Origin: Brachynemurus nebulosus
Taxonomy: Eukaryota; Arthropoda; Insecta; Neuroptera; Myrmeleontidae
Length of the DNA stretch: 64,000 bases
Direction of reading: 5' to 3'
Assembly (NCBI GenBank): GCA_035578155.1
Contig: JAPWDM010000022.1
Location: 4,341,076 to 4,405,075 of the forward strand
A program made the position numbers and the translations under genes. The notes under the pieces were generated by a model that saw only the letters and a list, made by a program, of their open reading frames with translations, was not told the origin of the DNA and made no database searches. Of this stretch, positions 50,818 to 63,998 are shown in pieces (positions within the stretch are counted from its first letter, which is position 1; each line of letters starts with the position of its first letter).

Positions 50818-51094
50818 AATTTTAATCAAAAAATAAAATAAAATAAACCTTTGAAATACAAAAATTTGTTTTATTGATTTGTAAATCTTTATACCCTGCC
50901 CTCGATTCCCTCGGTATAAACGGGAACTAAAATTAAAATGGAGAAAATTAGACCTTCATAAAACTAGCCATCCCCAAAAAAACAAGTTTTTAAAATCCTA
51001 GAAAACAACTACATGAAAAATATATGTATTTTAGGTGTTATTTAGATGTGCTGATAAAAAACAAGATGAATTAACAATTTTCCAAAAAAGATCC

Positions 51095-52043
51095 AAAAGT
51101 ATCGGAAAGTAGCTACCATTGAAAATATTAAATTCTTGCTTAGTGTGTTGTGCTTAAAATTTTTAATTCGTGGAATATAAAAAATCTTTGCTATTATTAT
51201 AATTTTGTGCTATTATTTGTCTTTTTAATCCTAGAAAATGAGAGCGATCAAGGCGAGAGGGGTGATTTTTAGCATGAGTTTTCATTAAAATATACTAAAA
51301 ATATGTTATTTTAGTTCTACAAACTCAAAGCCCTTCACATGTAAAATAATAAATTATAGGTAATAGACTATAGAATAAAAAATTTAAAAGAAAATTAATT
51401 GTAAAGTCCTAATTCAAAGTATAGTTCTCTCTTATGTGCAAAATAATTTTTTTGTAAAGGGGTTGCAACTCAATAATCCAAATTAACGTATTTTATGAGC
51501 TGATAAATCGTAAATAAGTAATATTTAATCGCTTTTAATAAATATAGTTTATTTTTTTCACTTTTAATTATAATAGCTTTCTTTTATGTCAAGGAGATGC
51601 GGGGTGGTTTTTATAAGGGGTTGTGACTGAATAACTAGAATGCGCGAATTTAGAGCTTTATTTTTACACATAATCTGCTTTTTATTTTTCAAAACATAAT
51701 CTATTTTCGATTTTTCAAATATCTGCTTTTTCCTAAAATTTCATTAAAGGGTAGTTTGGAGACTACGGGGATGAGCTCAAAAATCAAAATTATACTTGTT
51801 CAAAAGCTCATAAATAGCTCTTAATTCTACCTCAAAAATTGGTCTGAAATTTTTATTTTTAAGTGGTGGGGGGGCTGAGTCGAGACTCGACTCAGCCCCC
51901 CCACTAAAAATATTAAATTCCTGCTCAGTATGTCGAGCTCAAAATTTTTAATTCACGGAATACGAAAGCTCATAAATAGCTCCTAATTATACGCTATTTG
52001 TTTTTTCAATTCTGAAAGGTGGGGGGGCTAGGTCGAGTGGGGT
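51095..52043 (-). repeat. Right arm of the foldback element
   Basis: Inverted counterpart of the left arm, from about the level of the left arm's inner module to the 30-bp TIR at 52014-52043. Confidence 0.85.
51867..51903. repeat. Perfect GC-rich hairpin in the right arm
   Basis: TGGGGGGGCTGAGTCGAG followed after 1 base by its exact complement. It is the counterpart of the left-arm hairpin but with a different loop. Confidence 0.95.
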
Positions 52044-52237
52044 TGGTTGTGCTGTGCATATATTTCCAGAAACTTATCCATTTTCAATAATTACAATGAA
52101 CATAGAATTTTGAATATTAGACAATAAAAGGCAGTGAGCAACTACTAAACAAATAATAAAGCAGTTCAATAAATTTAAACAATAACGCGACTTCACAATT
52201 CAAAGAATTCAAATGAATTACACTCGGAAGTGTTAAA

Positions 52238-52810
52238 AGGTGACGACCGTCGCGCGTGCGAAAAATTGAATTATTCGAAAGAAAACGAATAATTCGAATT
52301 ATTCGTTTCATTTTTTCGGATAGCTCGAACTTCTTTTTTTATTTCTAAGACTCAAACATACTAAGAACTTTAATAATATAATTTATATATATTAATCTAG
52401 TTTCATTTACAGAGCAAATTCATCCACCCACTGGGAAGTTATTGCAGGGGATTCTTTTGTTGCATTTTTTTATGTTTTAAGTTTTAACGAATATTCGAAT
52501 CGAAAATTCATCTATTACACCCATTGTCTTGGGGCGACTGTAACAATAAACTTTTATTATTACTGATTGATCTATTTTGTTCTTTAGGTATAATGTAACT
52601 TTCTATTTATGAAATTATTGTAATGGTACCGATTTTTTTTTTTTTTTGATTTTTTTTAATTTAAATTATGTTTTTAAATTATTTTTTATGAATAATTCGA
52701 TTTTTCGAATTATTCGAAAAATGGAATTATTCGATTCGAAATTCGAATTGAATATTACTATTCGATTCGGTGCGAATTATTCGACATTTCGAATAATTCG
52801 CACACCCCTA
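52238..52810. mobile_element. hAT-like MITE with ATTCGAATT words
   Basis: The right end is …TTCGCACACCCCTA, the complement of the common hAT start TAGGGGTGTGCGAA. The left end has GCGTGCGAAAAATTGAATTA after an apparent small insertion. The flanks GTGTTAAA (52230) and GTGTTAAT (52811) match at 7 of 8 bases. Both arms are dense in TTCGAATTATTCG words. No transposase. Confidence 0.6.
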
Positions 52811-52835
52811 GTGTTAATACAACGCATAATCTAAT

Positions 52836-53801
52836 AGCCGGTCCACACTACACAAACTTTTGTTTGTACAAACTTTTGCACAAACAAAAGTTTGTACAAA
52901 TAACACGTCCACATTACACAAACTTTTGTTTGACTGAATTTTTGCACAAACTTTTGTACAAACATATATATGTATATATTGATCTAGAGAATATATGTAC
53001 CATACCTAGATGAAGTAGAAATTTTTTTTTTTTTTTTTGAAGCAAATCGGCATATTGGTTAACACTTTTTACAACCTACAAAGTGTCGGTGGTAATAAAT
53101 ATTTTGTAATTTATTGGCAGTAAATATTTATTGTATGGTACATACGTATTCAGTATCTATATATTTTTCAGAGGCCGTTGCCCTTGACTGGAATGAATCG
53201 AGAAAGGCGGGTGAATAGGAACACAAGGAAAAATGTTTTTAAACTTTTAATTGTTTTTATTTTTTTAAGAGGAAATAATGAGGATGTGACATTGAGATTA
53301 AGTTGGAGGTACCCCAATTTACCATAGAGAAAAAATTATATTATTTTTGTAATTTTTTTAAAAACCAGGGACATTTTCCAAAAATTTTGATTACTGTAAT
53401 AAAGTGACCATTCTCGCGTAAAATTTTAATATATTAATGTTTTTTTAATATATTAATTAATATAATATCAAAGAATACGTACTCATAAAAGAAATATAAA
53501 AAAATACGGTGTAAAGCCTGAATTCGTGCCTATTCACTGATGTTTACGGTAGTTGTCAAATTCACACCAACTTTTTGATGCGAGATACAAAAATCCACAA
53601 ACACTGGTACAAACTTCAAATATCACGTTCACATGTATTGTTTGCCCAAACTTATGTTTGTGCAAACAATTTATTCAAACAAAAGTTTGTGTGATTTTAC
53701 AAAATGTTTGCGCAAACTTCACGTCCACACGTACCATTTGCACAAACTTTTGTTTGTGCAAAAGTTTGTACAAACAAAAGTTTGTGTAGTGTGGACGGGC
53801 T
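52836..53801. mobile_element. TIR element with CAAACTTTTG words
   Basis: AGCC(G/C)GTCCACACTACACAA at both ends in inverted orientation. Arms of about 80 bp are made of ACAAACTTTTG/CAAAAGTTTGT words that also fold locally. The flanks are AT/TA-rich and the duplication is not certain. No transposase. Frames near 53553-53911 are translated arms. Confidence 0.75.
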
Positions 53802-56091
53802 ATAACACATTATATGTACACTTCAATACTCACATGTCACTCACATATAAATTCACAGTTGACTCAGTACAGTACTTGAATATTGACCATTGTTGCGTTA
53901 TCAATCGCTAATGTGACTGACATGAGTGCGTTACCTAATGATTAGGTGGTGTTTTAATGTGTTAAGAATACTTTGAATACTTAAAAATTTTAGGAAAAAT
54001 AAAAGTTGCATAATAGTATTCAAAGATTTCTACGAAAATACTTTCGTAACTGTACAAAATCGTTAAAAAATACAAAAGACACTTTATTTCCTAAAAATTT
54101 GAAATACCGCTTTTAGAAATTCAAAATACTGATACGAAATGGCAGACATAACAATTATACGTTACACGTAAACTTCATGTCATAATTTCAAGTACCACGC
54201 TGATAAAGCCATTGCTAATAGTTAACAGATTCTAACAATAAAATTTATGTCACACAATAATTATACAAAAAATCCAGAGTTTAGCTTTCAAAATTTTAAA
54301 TCTTTATGGCAAATCCTCCATAGCAAATACTTTCCGAAAAGAATTTTCTAAATTTTATTTTGGCACTATTAAATCTTAATAATTTGTGATTGCCCAATTG
54401 TGATCAGATTTAAATTTCCGTTGCCGAGTTAAAATTTTACATACATTATTCAACAATGTTCTTTGATTACATTTTTCCTCTTCGAAATACAAATAACAAA
54501 TAACCCTTAAAATAACGCTATAAATATGATTACATCCGCATGTACATACATACATATGTTCCATGTTTAAGTGGATATACACATTATTACGTAATTGTGT
54601 GTGTGTCTGTTTTTGTACATTGACTTTTATTATAGTATGCTTTCTATGATACATAAAGCTGACGTCATTTTTGCTTAATTTAACAAACAAACCCCTTGTT
54701 TAATAATAAAATTTTCATGCCAACATACGTAGCGACGGAGACGAGCGTTATTTGAATTTGATACTCTATGTTACACATTAAACGGCAAGTGGGTTTTTCC
54801 GTCATCTTTATTACATTTTACGCATTATTATTTTCATCATTGAAGTTTTTATAATAACATCTTAACACTAATATAAATAATAGAGTCTACATTATATTAT
54901 ACCGGGTGCGTTTATAAAGTACATATTACTTTTTAGTATTCATTATGTTGGTGAAGCTGCAATCATAGCGGAAAAAAATAGAAATAGGTATTTTACTAAG
55001 CGGTATTACCTTGATATTTACCGGATTAATTAGTTTTCACCATTGTTATAGAAATATTTTGCCGGGATTATTATTTACGAGTTTTAAATAATAACAAAAA
55101 ATTATTCAAAAATAAATAAAAATGGACGTTAATAATTATGACGGCAAAAGTCATTTACCAGTTACCCTAAACGTGACCAAACGTTTCTAATCAATAAATA
55201 TACATAATTATTTGTAAAATCTAGAAAATGCACTTTGTGACTTCAACTTTTTAATTTGCAAAAGCACTAACAGGTTATATCATGTTAGACAAAATTTTTC
55301 TGTCCTTTTTTCACTGGTTTAAATAAATTATGACAATTTCTAGAATGAGATAAAATGGAAATTATAACTGGAGAAGTATTTTAAGAATAGCTTTGAACCC
55401 GATTTTTGAAACGACATTGAGCGTTTGAAAAGTTTCAAAAATATTATTCCGCTGTGCGCACAATTTCGGAATTTCTTAGCTTAGTCTATATGTAACCTTT
55501 TTCCATTACAGGTCAGTTATATTTCCATGAATGACTCACAGATGGCGCTAATAATAGCAGACAAGATATCCCCAGCAATTTTCCTGTGATTAACTTCAAA
55601 TTTTAACTTTTAATTAGATCATTTAGGGTGGCACACAGGACAAACAAATTTCTTATACACAAATTACGCTGATTTTTTCATCAATTTTCAAAATTTTTTT
55701 CGAACTTGTGACATTTATCCAAGAATCAATATTTTTGTGAATAATCTTGTTACGGCCCTAATAAAAGCAATGTGAGTGATTAAAAAGTTTTTTTAATCAC
55801 TTAATCGCTTTAAAAAATAACGTCTGCATTAGACCTGTGCTCGCTCCATCAATTTGTTTTTAAAATTAGAAATTTTTTTGTGTATCTCGAATCACGTATA
55901 ATGTACGCTAAAAAGTTTTATATTAATTGAATTATTCGGTACAAAGAAAAAGATTCTTCAATTGCTTATGTACATATACTATATTGATTCTGGAACTTCA
56001 AAGTGAGGTAACGTCTTAAGAGTTTGTAGTTTTGTTTTGTTTAAAATTAAAACTAATTCTAAATTTTATTTTCTGTCGTCTATATTCATCA
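53802..56091. other. AT-rich non-coding stretch
   Basis: No gene or paired repeat recognised. The 104-aa minus-strand frame at 54376-54690 has no family resemblance. Confidence 0.4.
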
Positions 56092-56095
56092 TTAA

Positions 56096-56818
56096 AGTAG
56101 TCCGGCCGAAGTTTTGTTTATGGTGAAATAATTATAAATTTGATCGTGATCGATAGTAAAAGTCTTTTTATTGTTAACCGCCCAAAAAAGGGGTTTTTTA
56201 CGGCGTTAAAATTTAAATAATCTATCTTTTAATAATGACCATTTAAGGAGACTTATGTTTAATTATTTTTTAAAATAAATTTTCACGGTGAATTTAACTA
56301 TATTTTTCGATAAATTGAAAGATTATTTCTTTAGCTTTATTTTCTCATTAGTATTTTTGTGCTTTGCGGTACTTTCATAAACAAAAAATGAAAAATAAGT
56401 TGATAAAATTCAACATCCACATACAACCACAACAGCTCGGGTATAGTCGGAAAGCGCGTCAGTTTTAAATTATCTATTTAAGAATATGAAATATAATATA
56501 ACTATCGTTTTTCTCATAAATTAGGTCAGTTAAAAAAACTTCACGAATCAAAATGTTTATGTACATTTATGCGAATCAAAATGTTTATGTACATTTATAC
56601 ACATAAATGTCTTTACCTAGTTTACCCGAACGTTTCTAGTCGACGTATGCTCAATAATACTACCGATCAAATTCAAATATTTATTTTTAAATAAATTTTA
56701 TATTCAACTAATTAAATTTATCGTACACTAAAATAATTATTAACATTTATTTTTAGACATTTTACAACAAAAAAATTTCAATTTTTAATTTTGATTTTCA
56801 CAACTTGGCCGGACTACC
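56096..56818. mobile_element. TTAA-flanked TIR element, 0.72 kb
   Basis: (A/G)GTAGTCCGGCC with following AAGTT at both ends, inverted, with TTAA on each side (56092-56095, 56819-56822). Non-coding. It contains a 28-bp direct duplication at 56544-56599 ('cgaatcaaaatgtttatgta'). Confidence 0.7.
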
Positions 56819-56822
56819 TTAA

Positions 56823-58666
56823 AATTTAAATACTTCATCGAAAATCGTTAAGGTCCAGCTATAGTATGTGTATTTTCTATTTATACTCATCCTCTATACA
56901 CAAATGCCATTTCATTTTACATGAAGAAAAGTCAAAATTTAATTACTTTTACACCAAATAAAACCCCCGTTAATAATTAAACAAATCCTGCTGCTGCAAA
57001 ACTACTAAATATCAGTGTTACCCTTAATTTTAATAATACAATCATTGAATCACTAGTAGGTATTGTAGTGTGATATTTGATTAAAATATACAAAAATTTC
57101 TCTGAAGGGTGTCTCAAACAACCGACCCAACGAGAATGATTCGCATTTATTATTTAAAGAAAAAAAAATCTTGATTGAAAATATGTTTATATGATACTTT
57201 CTTTTATGAACTAACACCCCGAAAGAGATATGCAGAAAATTTAATAAAATCTAATAATGTACTCTGTGGTTTTATACTGAGGGTAAAGCTATCATTATTT
57301 TTAATATTTAATAACGATATTAGAGGGGAAGATTTACGATGTCAATTTAAAATAACATAAACAGGTGTATAGAACTGATGAAATTTTTCCAAACTTTAAT
57401 AATTTGTTGTTTGCTCTCAATAGGCACTATTTATATGTGGTGAAAACAAAATATTTAAGTTTGAATTTGTTTTTTGGTTTCTATTTTTTCGTTTTCGTAA
57501 TTGAAATACAAGATCATGACGGATTCGTTTCATAATCTTGATAAGCAAAAGGTCTACCTTTCTGCTATGTGTGCAATATCACTGGGTGTACATACAATAT
57601 ACAATTGAGTAGCAGCAAGTAAAATTTGATACTATTACTGTTTTCCATTTTATAAATCACTGTAATCAAAATTTTGTAGCCTATGATTTTATAATAGCTA
57701 TCTTCAACACGTATTTAATAACAAAATTCCTGTTTTTAAGGTACCGCAGTCAAAGTCAGTAATCCTGTAGAGACCGTTTTCTTTTCTTCTATTTTAGCTT
57801 GTTTCCATCTTTCTATTCCGCTGCTTAGGCAGTCAGTATCTTTTTTTAAATTTACTTTAAAAAAAAATTCCAAACATCATTCTGAACAATAAGTTTTTTG
57901 CGAAAGAAATTAACGATTATCTGCTTTGTTTCAAATAGATAAAAATGAAACTAGGTAAATAACAGTAGTAGCTGAGATTCGCAGTTACGTTCAGTATTTA
58001 TATACTAATAATCTCTTTTCGAATCCTCTCGTTAATATTTTAATTACTTATATTTTTTCAGTGTGAATGAATCTTATTAAATTTTAATGCCTTCATACAT
58101 TTTTTTTCGTAACTCAAACTCCTCACCCATAAAATAAAAATGTTCTTCTTAATTATGCATTAATTCCGGCACATTTTTCCTTTTACAATTCTTATATAAA
58201 TTTTAAATTAAAATATAACAAAAATATTAAAATTTCATATTGAGACGGAGTCACTCTTCACACATACTATTTCATCTCTTCCTTGCCTACTGACACTGAT
58301 GTACAACAGATAAATACGTGAGACGTGAGCATTTATACGTATAAATAAGAAAAAGAAATTCCCAAGTGATTTCCTGCTTTCAAAAAAAAAAATCGTAAAA
58401 AAAAGATTTTATTTTATTACTAAATATTATCTACAACTTTCATCTTTTGCCTTAAAACACGAGAAAAAAATACTTGGAGAAAAGTTTCTCCCTATACACG
58501 ATTCTTAAATTTATGTTTGAATCTAACGATAAAGATTAACTGCGTGTAAGTGTGGATTACACCTCAAAGAACGTATAAGATCGCACGTAATAATTGTAAA
58601 ATCTATTCCATAAAACTTATCTCTTTTTGTATGAAATTATTACTTTTAATGGAGATTGCTAAAAAT
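56823..58666. other. AT-rich non-coding stretch
   Basis: Nothing recognised. 'gaagggtgtctcaaacaacc' near 57105 looks like a TE end without partner. Confidence 0.35.
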
Positions 58667-58670
58667 TTAA

Positions 58671-59460
58671 GGTACCATCACAGTGTAGAATTTTGAAAAA
58701 ATCAATTTTTTTTGGTCTTATCTTGAAGTACATACAGTTATGCATGTACTCTCAAAATTTCAAATTTAAATTCGAATTATTACGGTGGCTACAGCCACGT
58801 ATCAATGGATTCAGTCTAAATACAAAATTTTGTGGATCGATTGGCGTCTTTTGGAGGGATGTTATACCATTTTACATTCAGTCTTTTCACAACCAGTGAA
58901 CATAATATATAAGATCTATTGTTATCACCACAGTATTACATTGTTGTTGAAACAATGATTTGAAACAATTTCGAAACAAATTTTAAACATGTTTATCTCG
59001 AAATGACCTTTTTAAAAACGGTACCCACTCAGAGGTAAAGTTTTTTCCATTTTTTTGGAAATCTTCCTATTTTTGCACACGGAAAACTGTTGAAAAAAGG
59101 CCTACATTTTGTACTTTTTATTCAAACCGCCGCCATTTTTCCAAATTTCCAAAAAAAAACTTCCATAGCTACATAGCGGCTTACCTACAGATTGATTATC
59201 TATTTAATCTTTTTTTTTTTCAAATGAAAACTGCGGTCGCAATCATGAGCACCAATAGTCGCCCTTTTTTAAAGACACTTTTATCGAAAAATTATAATAA
59301 TTATAAAAAATAAATTCAAATGAAGAAGAAAAATATTTCTGTATTGTTAAATACTGGTATTAATCATAAAAAAACTTCATCCCCATTCCCCCATCTTATC
59401 AATCCGAAAAAAAATTGCGAAAATTGAAGATTTTTCGGCCGGTCACACTGTGATGATACC
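58671..59460. mobile_element. TTAA-flanked TIR element, 0.79 kb
   Basis: GGTA(C/T)CATCACAGTGT at both ends, inverted, with TTAA flanks (58667-58670, 59461-59464). Non-coding interior. The 68-aa frame at 58693 lies in the element and is not recognised. Confidence 0.7.
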
Positions 59461-59464
59461 TTAA

Positions 59465-59751
59465 ACAAAATTTTTACAACCATAAAAATTCAGTTTGCGT
59501 AGCTTGTTACCGGAGCCAGGCTAGATTTGCTGCAGTATATTACTTCCGGCCTTCGGCATGGTCAGACCCATTTTCGACGCTATATATTTCATCATTCAGA
59601 TTTTTCCCAGACATTCGGGTTATTTTGTTAGGTTACGAATGTGTTCTGTTTTATAGAACTTAATCAGAATTGTTAGAACCGTTCTTCTGAAAATAGCCTA
59701 TGTGTTCATTTTCTGGGTATTTTCAAAACTTAGGCGCGACTAGGCCCACAA

Positions 59752-59824
<73 letters not shown>

Positions 59825-60201
59825 ACTCCACCAGGTTGTGTATCTTGGTTAACTTCATCCCCGCACCAAATTTTATCAAAATCCCTTAAATGGTTTTATA
59901 GTTAGAGATCAAAATAGCTCTCTTAACAGACAGACAAACATTTTTTGTAAATGACTAATTGGGACTCAGGGAACTAAACGTATATTTTCGCTAAAAACCC
60001 GATACATAATTTTTTCACGATTATAAAACCTGGTCTATAAACATGTAATGTATTATAGGACCACGTAAAATTCAGTGTTTTAAAGATTTTATATATGAAA
60101 AACGAAGGAGCTATTGTATTTTATAAATTTTCAATATCTAAACATATCCTCGAAGGCCACTGACCCTATACTAGATTATTCGTATTTATAATTTTACAAA
60201 A
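59465..60201. other. Non-coding stretch with TA array and repeat tail
   Basis: A TA array lies at 59754-59822. It is followed by 'ccgcaccaaattttatcaaa' and 'aacagacagacaaaca', the same repeat-tail type as near 4.7 kb. Confidence 0.5.
59754..59822. repeat. (TA)n microsatellite
   Basis: Pure TA. Confidence 0.97.
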
Positions 60202-60516
60202 ATGATTAAATTGATAATATTTTTTAACATTCAAAATAAAATTAAAGGTACACTTCCGTTATCAAAAATTCACCAGGAGCAAAATGCAAAGGTAAATGTC
60301 CTTTATACAATACGTTCGAATAGAATGACAAAATTGATAAGGAAAATCATATTAAAAAGAATAAAGAAATACATCAGTCACGATCGGGAAATATTCGTGA
60401 AAAAGGAAATTGAAATAACGAAATATTTCGTTATTACATCGGGAAGATTAATAATAAGAGGATTGATCTGTGTGTACAAGAAACTGCCTACGGCGTTTGT
60501 TGGTTACAAAAGGTAA
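60202..60516 (+). CDS. Weak candidate exon, 104 aa, Lys/Ile-rich
   Basis: ATG-initiated frame MIKLIIFFNIQNKIKGTLPL…TAFVGYKR. The end 'acaaaaggtaaataa' could be a splice donor (AAG|GTAAAT), in which case the stop is intronic. Composition is basic (many Lys, Arg and Ile), as expected both for AT-rich coding sequence and for chance frames. No domain is recognised. Confidence 0.2.
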   Translation: MIKLIIFFNIQNKIKGTLPLSKIHQEQNAKVNVLYTIRSNRMTKLIRKIILKRIKKYISHDREIFVKKEIEITKYFVITSGRLIIRGLICVYKKLPTAFVGYKR

Positions 60517-61032
60517 ATAAATAAATAACTTTAAGATATTTAATTCTCTCGCATTTTTAATGTTAAGAAAATCTGCGGAATAAATAATTGATTAATTTTA
60601 ATTAGAAGGTATTTAGACCTCTAGGTAAGTAAACAAAATTTGAAATTTAAGGTTACAAATTAAAAATATTTGGAGGTAGACAATAAGTTTAAAGCGCGAA
60701 ATTAAACTCTATTATTATTATAAGCAAGTAAGTCTTTGAAGTGAAAACTTCTGTAGGTGCACCAAGTTTCATATCCCCACACTTTTTAGTGGGTAAAGAA
60801 GATACCTAATTATCATGTAAAATTGAAATTTACGCTTTCGGTTAAATTGAATAGACGAGTATTTAAACGATGTATATTGTATATTTATGAATATGTAATG
60901 TCATCAAGTCTACTGTGGACAAATTAAACAAATTTTTAACAGCAAAATAATAGTATATTATGCAATAAGTGCGGGAAGTTGTCGATTGCCCACGAGTTGT
61001 ATACCTCATTTCAGATACAATTGATCATGAGT
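60517..61032. other. AT-rich non-coding stretch
   Basis: Nothing recognised. Confidence 0.4.
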
Positions 61033-61215
61033 TTCCGTTAAAAAATTAAATAATTCTTATATTCGAAACAAATCAATCTTCTATTCTTTTCTAAAAATAA
61101 ACCGCAAATTTAAAATTTACATAAATGCAATAATAAAAGAGATAAAGCCAAGAAAACGGAAATTATTTAAATTCAAAGTGACGAAGCATGGTTAAATTTA
61201 ACTGAAATGAACCAT
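61033..61215 (+). repeat. Dispersed 0.19-kb repeat, copy 2
   Basis: Direct partner of 18948-19135, including the leading 'gttaaaaaattaaataat'. Confidence 0.7.
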
Positions 61216-62126
61216 ATATACTATTTTTTATTACGAGTTTCACATACTTTTTTCTATTATTACATACTACTATTTTTTATTCCTTTTTAAAATAATATTG
61301 TTAATTAAATATTGTTAAAACTTTTGAATTAAATATTGTTAAAATTACTTTGTTGGTGGTTTCTATAGAAATAATTATGAAATATTTATTAAATGAAAAA
61401 TCAAGAGTTGTTAATTTACATACGGAAAGGATACTTTCTGCACGCAAAAATGTATCTGAGAAGAGTACAGTGGGCAAACAGCTATTTTTCGTACAAAGAT
61501 GTGTGCGCCAAGTTAGTATTTCTCCCGCATGAGTAATAAAAAAATATTTATTAAAAAACTGTTGTTTAAAAAAATGTATTCTAGCATATATTTAAGATAA
61601 GTCTCATGCTGGTTCGTACTAAGGGCGCCGGAGGAAATGATTTGTACATTACGGGAACCACGAGTCCAAAAATAAACAACGGGTAACGCTCCAGTTATTG
61701 TCAATTAGAATATCTGCTCTTCTCATTAAGTTCCATATCGATGAAATTTCCACCACCACCCTGATATTTATTATTTAAATGTAAATAAGATATTGATTTT
61801 GTACAGTTTTGGAATATCTGACCTAAAAGTAATGTGAGGTCAAAACCATCATTAAGGACCTGGGGGCACAAAGATACCCAATTTAAACAGCTGGACTGAT
61901 ATCGGCTGGAAAATGTTTTGAAAATTAAATATGCTACTGAAATATGAATATTACTTTTAATTTACTGCTATTTTAGTAAGTAAAGTGAGTAGTAGAGTAA
62001 AGTGAAACACTATAAGTAACTGATTTTGTACAGAATTTCAAAATATCAAATTAAAAAGTGAGGTAAGGTCAAAATTGTCGACCAGAACTTTCAAATAGGG
62101 TTCAAATTAAACAGCTATTCGGTAAT
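61216..62126. other. Non-coding stretch with a degenerate direct repeat
   Basis: 61800-61900 and 62025-62120 share 'gtacag(t/a)(a)tt', 'gtgaggt(aaggt)caaaa' and 'ttaaacagct' in the same order. No gene called. The frames at 61350 (+) and 61513 (-) are unrecognised. Confidence 0.4.
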
Positions 62127-62489
62127 TTGTACTTAAAAAATAATTTACGTATAACAACAAAATATAAAACAATAAATACAGGTAACTTCCGAAAAACACG
62201 ATTCATTGGTTCTATATGCTTTAAAACCATGTTGCTCGAGACTACAAAGATGGGATTCCGTTTCAAGTGTGAACTTAAAAAAAAAGAAGAAAATTACGTA
62301 TTATATGACATATTTGAGAATAATTTTATATCAAATATATGTACATATTTTATTTTTTTTCAAAAAAGTTACTCGAAAATCATGAAGTTGAAATCGTGTA
62401 ATTCGGGGGAAAGTACCCGCGTTCCTAGAAGCTCGTATTCTTCGAGGGTTACCAGTATAGAAATGTTTAAATGTTTCAAGGATATCTAA
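62127..62489 (+). CDS. Weak open frame, 120 codons, unknown
   Basis: Opens with a TTG-type codon in the printed reading; the first ATG lies well inside. It contains a basic stretch, a Phe/Ile-rich middle and a Ser/Arg tail (GESTRVPRSSYSSRVTSIEM). No domain, splice site or homologue is recognised. Probably chance, listed because of its length. Confidence 0.15.
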   Translation: MYLKNNLRITTKYKTINTGNFRKTRFIGSICFKTMLLETTKMGFRFKCELKKKEENYVLYDIFENNFISNICTYFIFFQKSYSKIMKLKSCNSGESTRVPRSSYSSRVTSIEMFKCFKDI

Positions 62490-63417
62490 ATCAATTTTAT
62501 TTTTGTAGTATTACGACACATTTCTATTTAAATTTTAAGTTTTAGACTTTCGTAGACTCGTGTAGGTTTGTCGGCACTAATCTCGACTATACCGATTGGA
62601 TAAGACGGTTCTACCCATAATTATGTTTGCCTATTGCACTAAAACAGATAACACATACCTGTCCACAATCTAAGAATTTTAGGCAGTAGAGAATATTATT
62701 TTAGGCTATTTTTATTTCTATTATTACCTAAATTACATTCGCTGTTCCAAGCTGATCAAACTTTTTATACCGCCATTCCAAATTATTGCAAATAAATGAT
62801 TCAATCAATATGGTGACTGTTAAAGAAAATGAAAAATACCATAAATTGATAGGAATTTTTTTTATTTTTCAGACAGAGTACGATGTGTTGTTATTTATTA
62901 TTAGTAATTTATGTATTTAATTTTTAATTAAATATAATATTTCCAATAGCAATTATTTTAATTTATTTTTTAAATAATTATATTATTTTTAATGTCACGT
63001 GAACAAATGAACATACATACACTGTAGAGATAATATGTATTGTATATAGATACAATATTATGTATATAGGTACATATAATAATTTATTGACTAAGGGACA
63101 GATATTTGCGAGTGCATGTGAATCAATTCAGATTGTACACATTATGTACCTGCATCAATGAAATGCAGTCTGTTTGATAAAGGTATGTTCACGGTTGAAT
63201 AATACTATCAATTATAATTATACCCAATGTATTGTGTAAATTAATAAAATGTTTCATTTCAGTGTTTGAGTATACTTGGTAAGAAAAGGATATTAGCGAA
63301 ATCATTCATTGTAGAAATTCAACTGTTAAAGCGGCTCTCATGGTAAGCCTTTTGAAGCGTCGGGAAACCGGAGAAAAACTTCAGTAAGAATGCGATGTTT
63401 CTTTCGAGAGATATCGC
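62490..63417. other. AT-rich non-coding stretch
   Basis: Nothing recognised. Confidence 0.4.

Positions 63418-63502
<85 letters not shown>
63418..63502. repeat. (TA)n microsatellite
   Basis: Pure TA ending at 'aaggttgtaacataag'. Confidence 0.97.

Positions 63503-63998
<496 letters not shown>

Larger units (their letters stand above)
48200..50847 (+). mobile_element. 5'-truncated I-like LINE in the foldback loop
   Basis: Starts inside the reverse-transcriptase gene just before the YVDD box, continues through RNase H and a CCHC motif, and ends with a hairpin-rich 3' UTR and an A-rich tail with AAAATA repeats (50826-50847). ORF1, the endonuclease and most of the RT are missing. The exact left junction (about 48185-48220) and a target duplication could not be fixed. 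Confidence 0.85.
46865..52043. mobile_element. Foldback-type transposable element, 5.18 kb
   Basis: Perfect 30-bp TIR beginning ACCCCACTCGACCTAGC, with the exact 9-bp duplication TGGTTGTGC outside both ends (46856-46864, 52044-52052). The arms are inverted repeats of about 1 kb with strong similarity. They contain short hairpins and, at the left, a diverged second copy of the terminal module. Long modular TIRs plus a 9-bp duplication fit Drosophila-type Foldback or long-TIR Mutator-like elements. No MULE transposase is present. The loop holds a truncated LINE, so this copy is non-autonomous and composite. Confidence 0.85.

Noticed and set aside
53553..53911. Cys/Lys-rich frames
   Set aside because: Translated CAAACTTTTG word arms of a TIR element, running over its edge.
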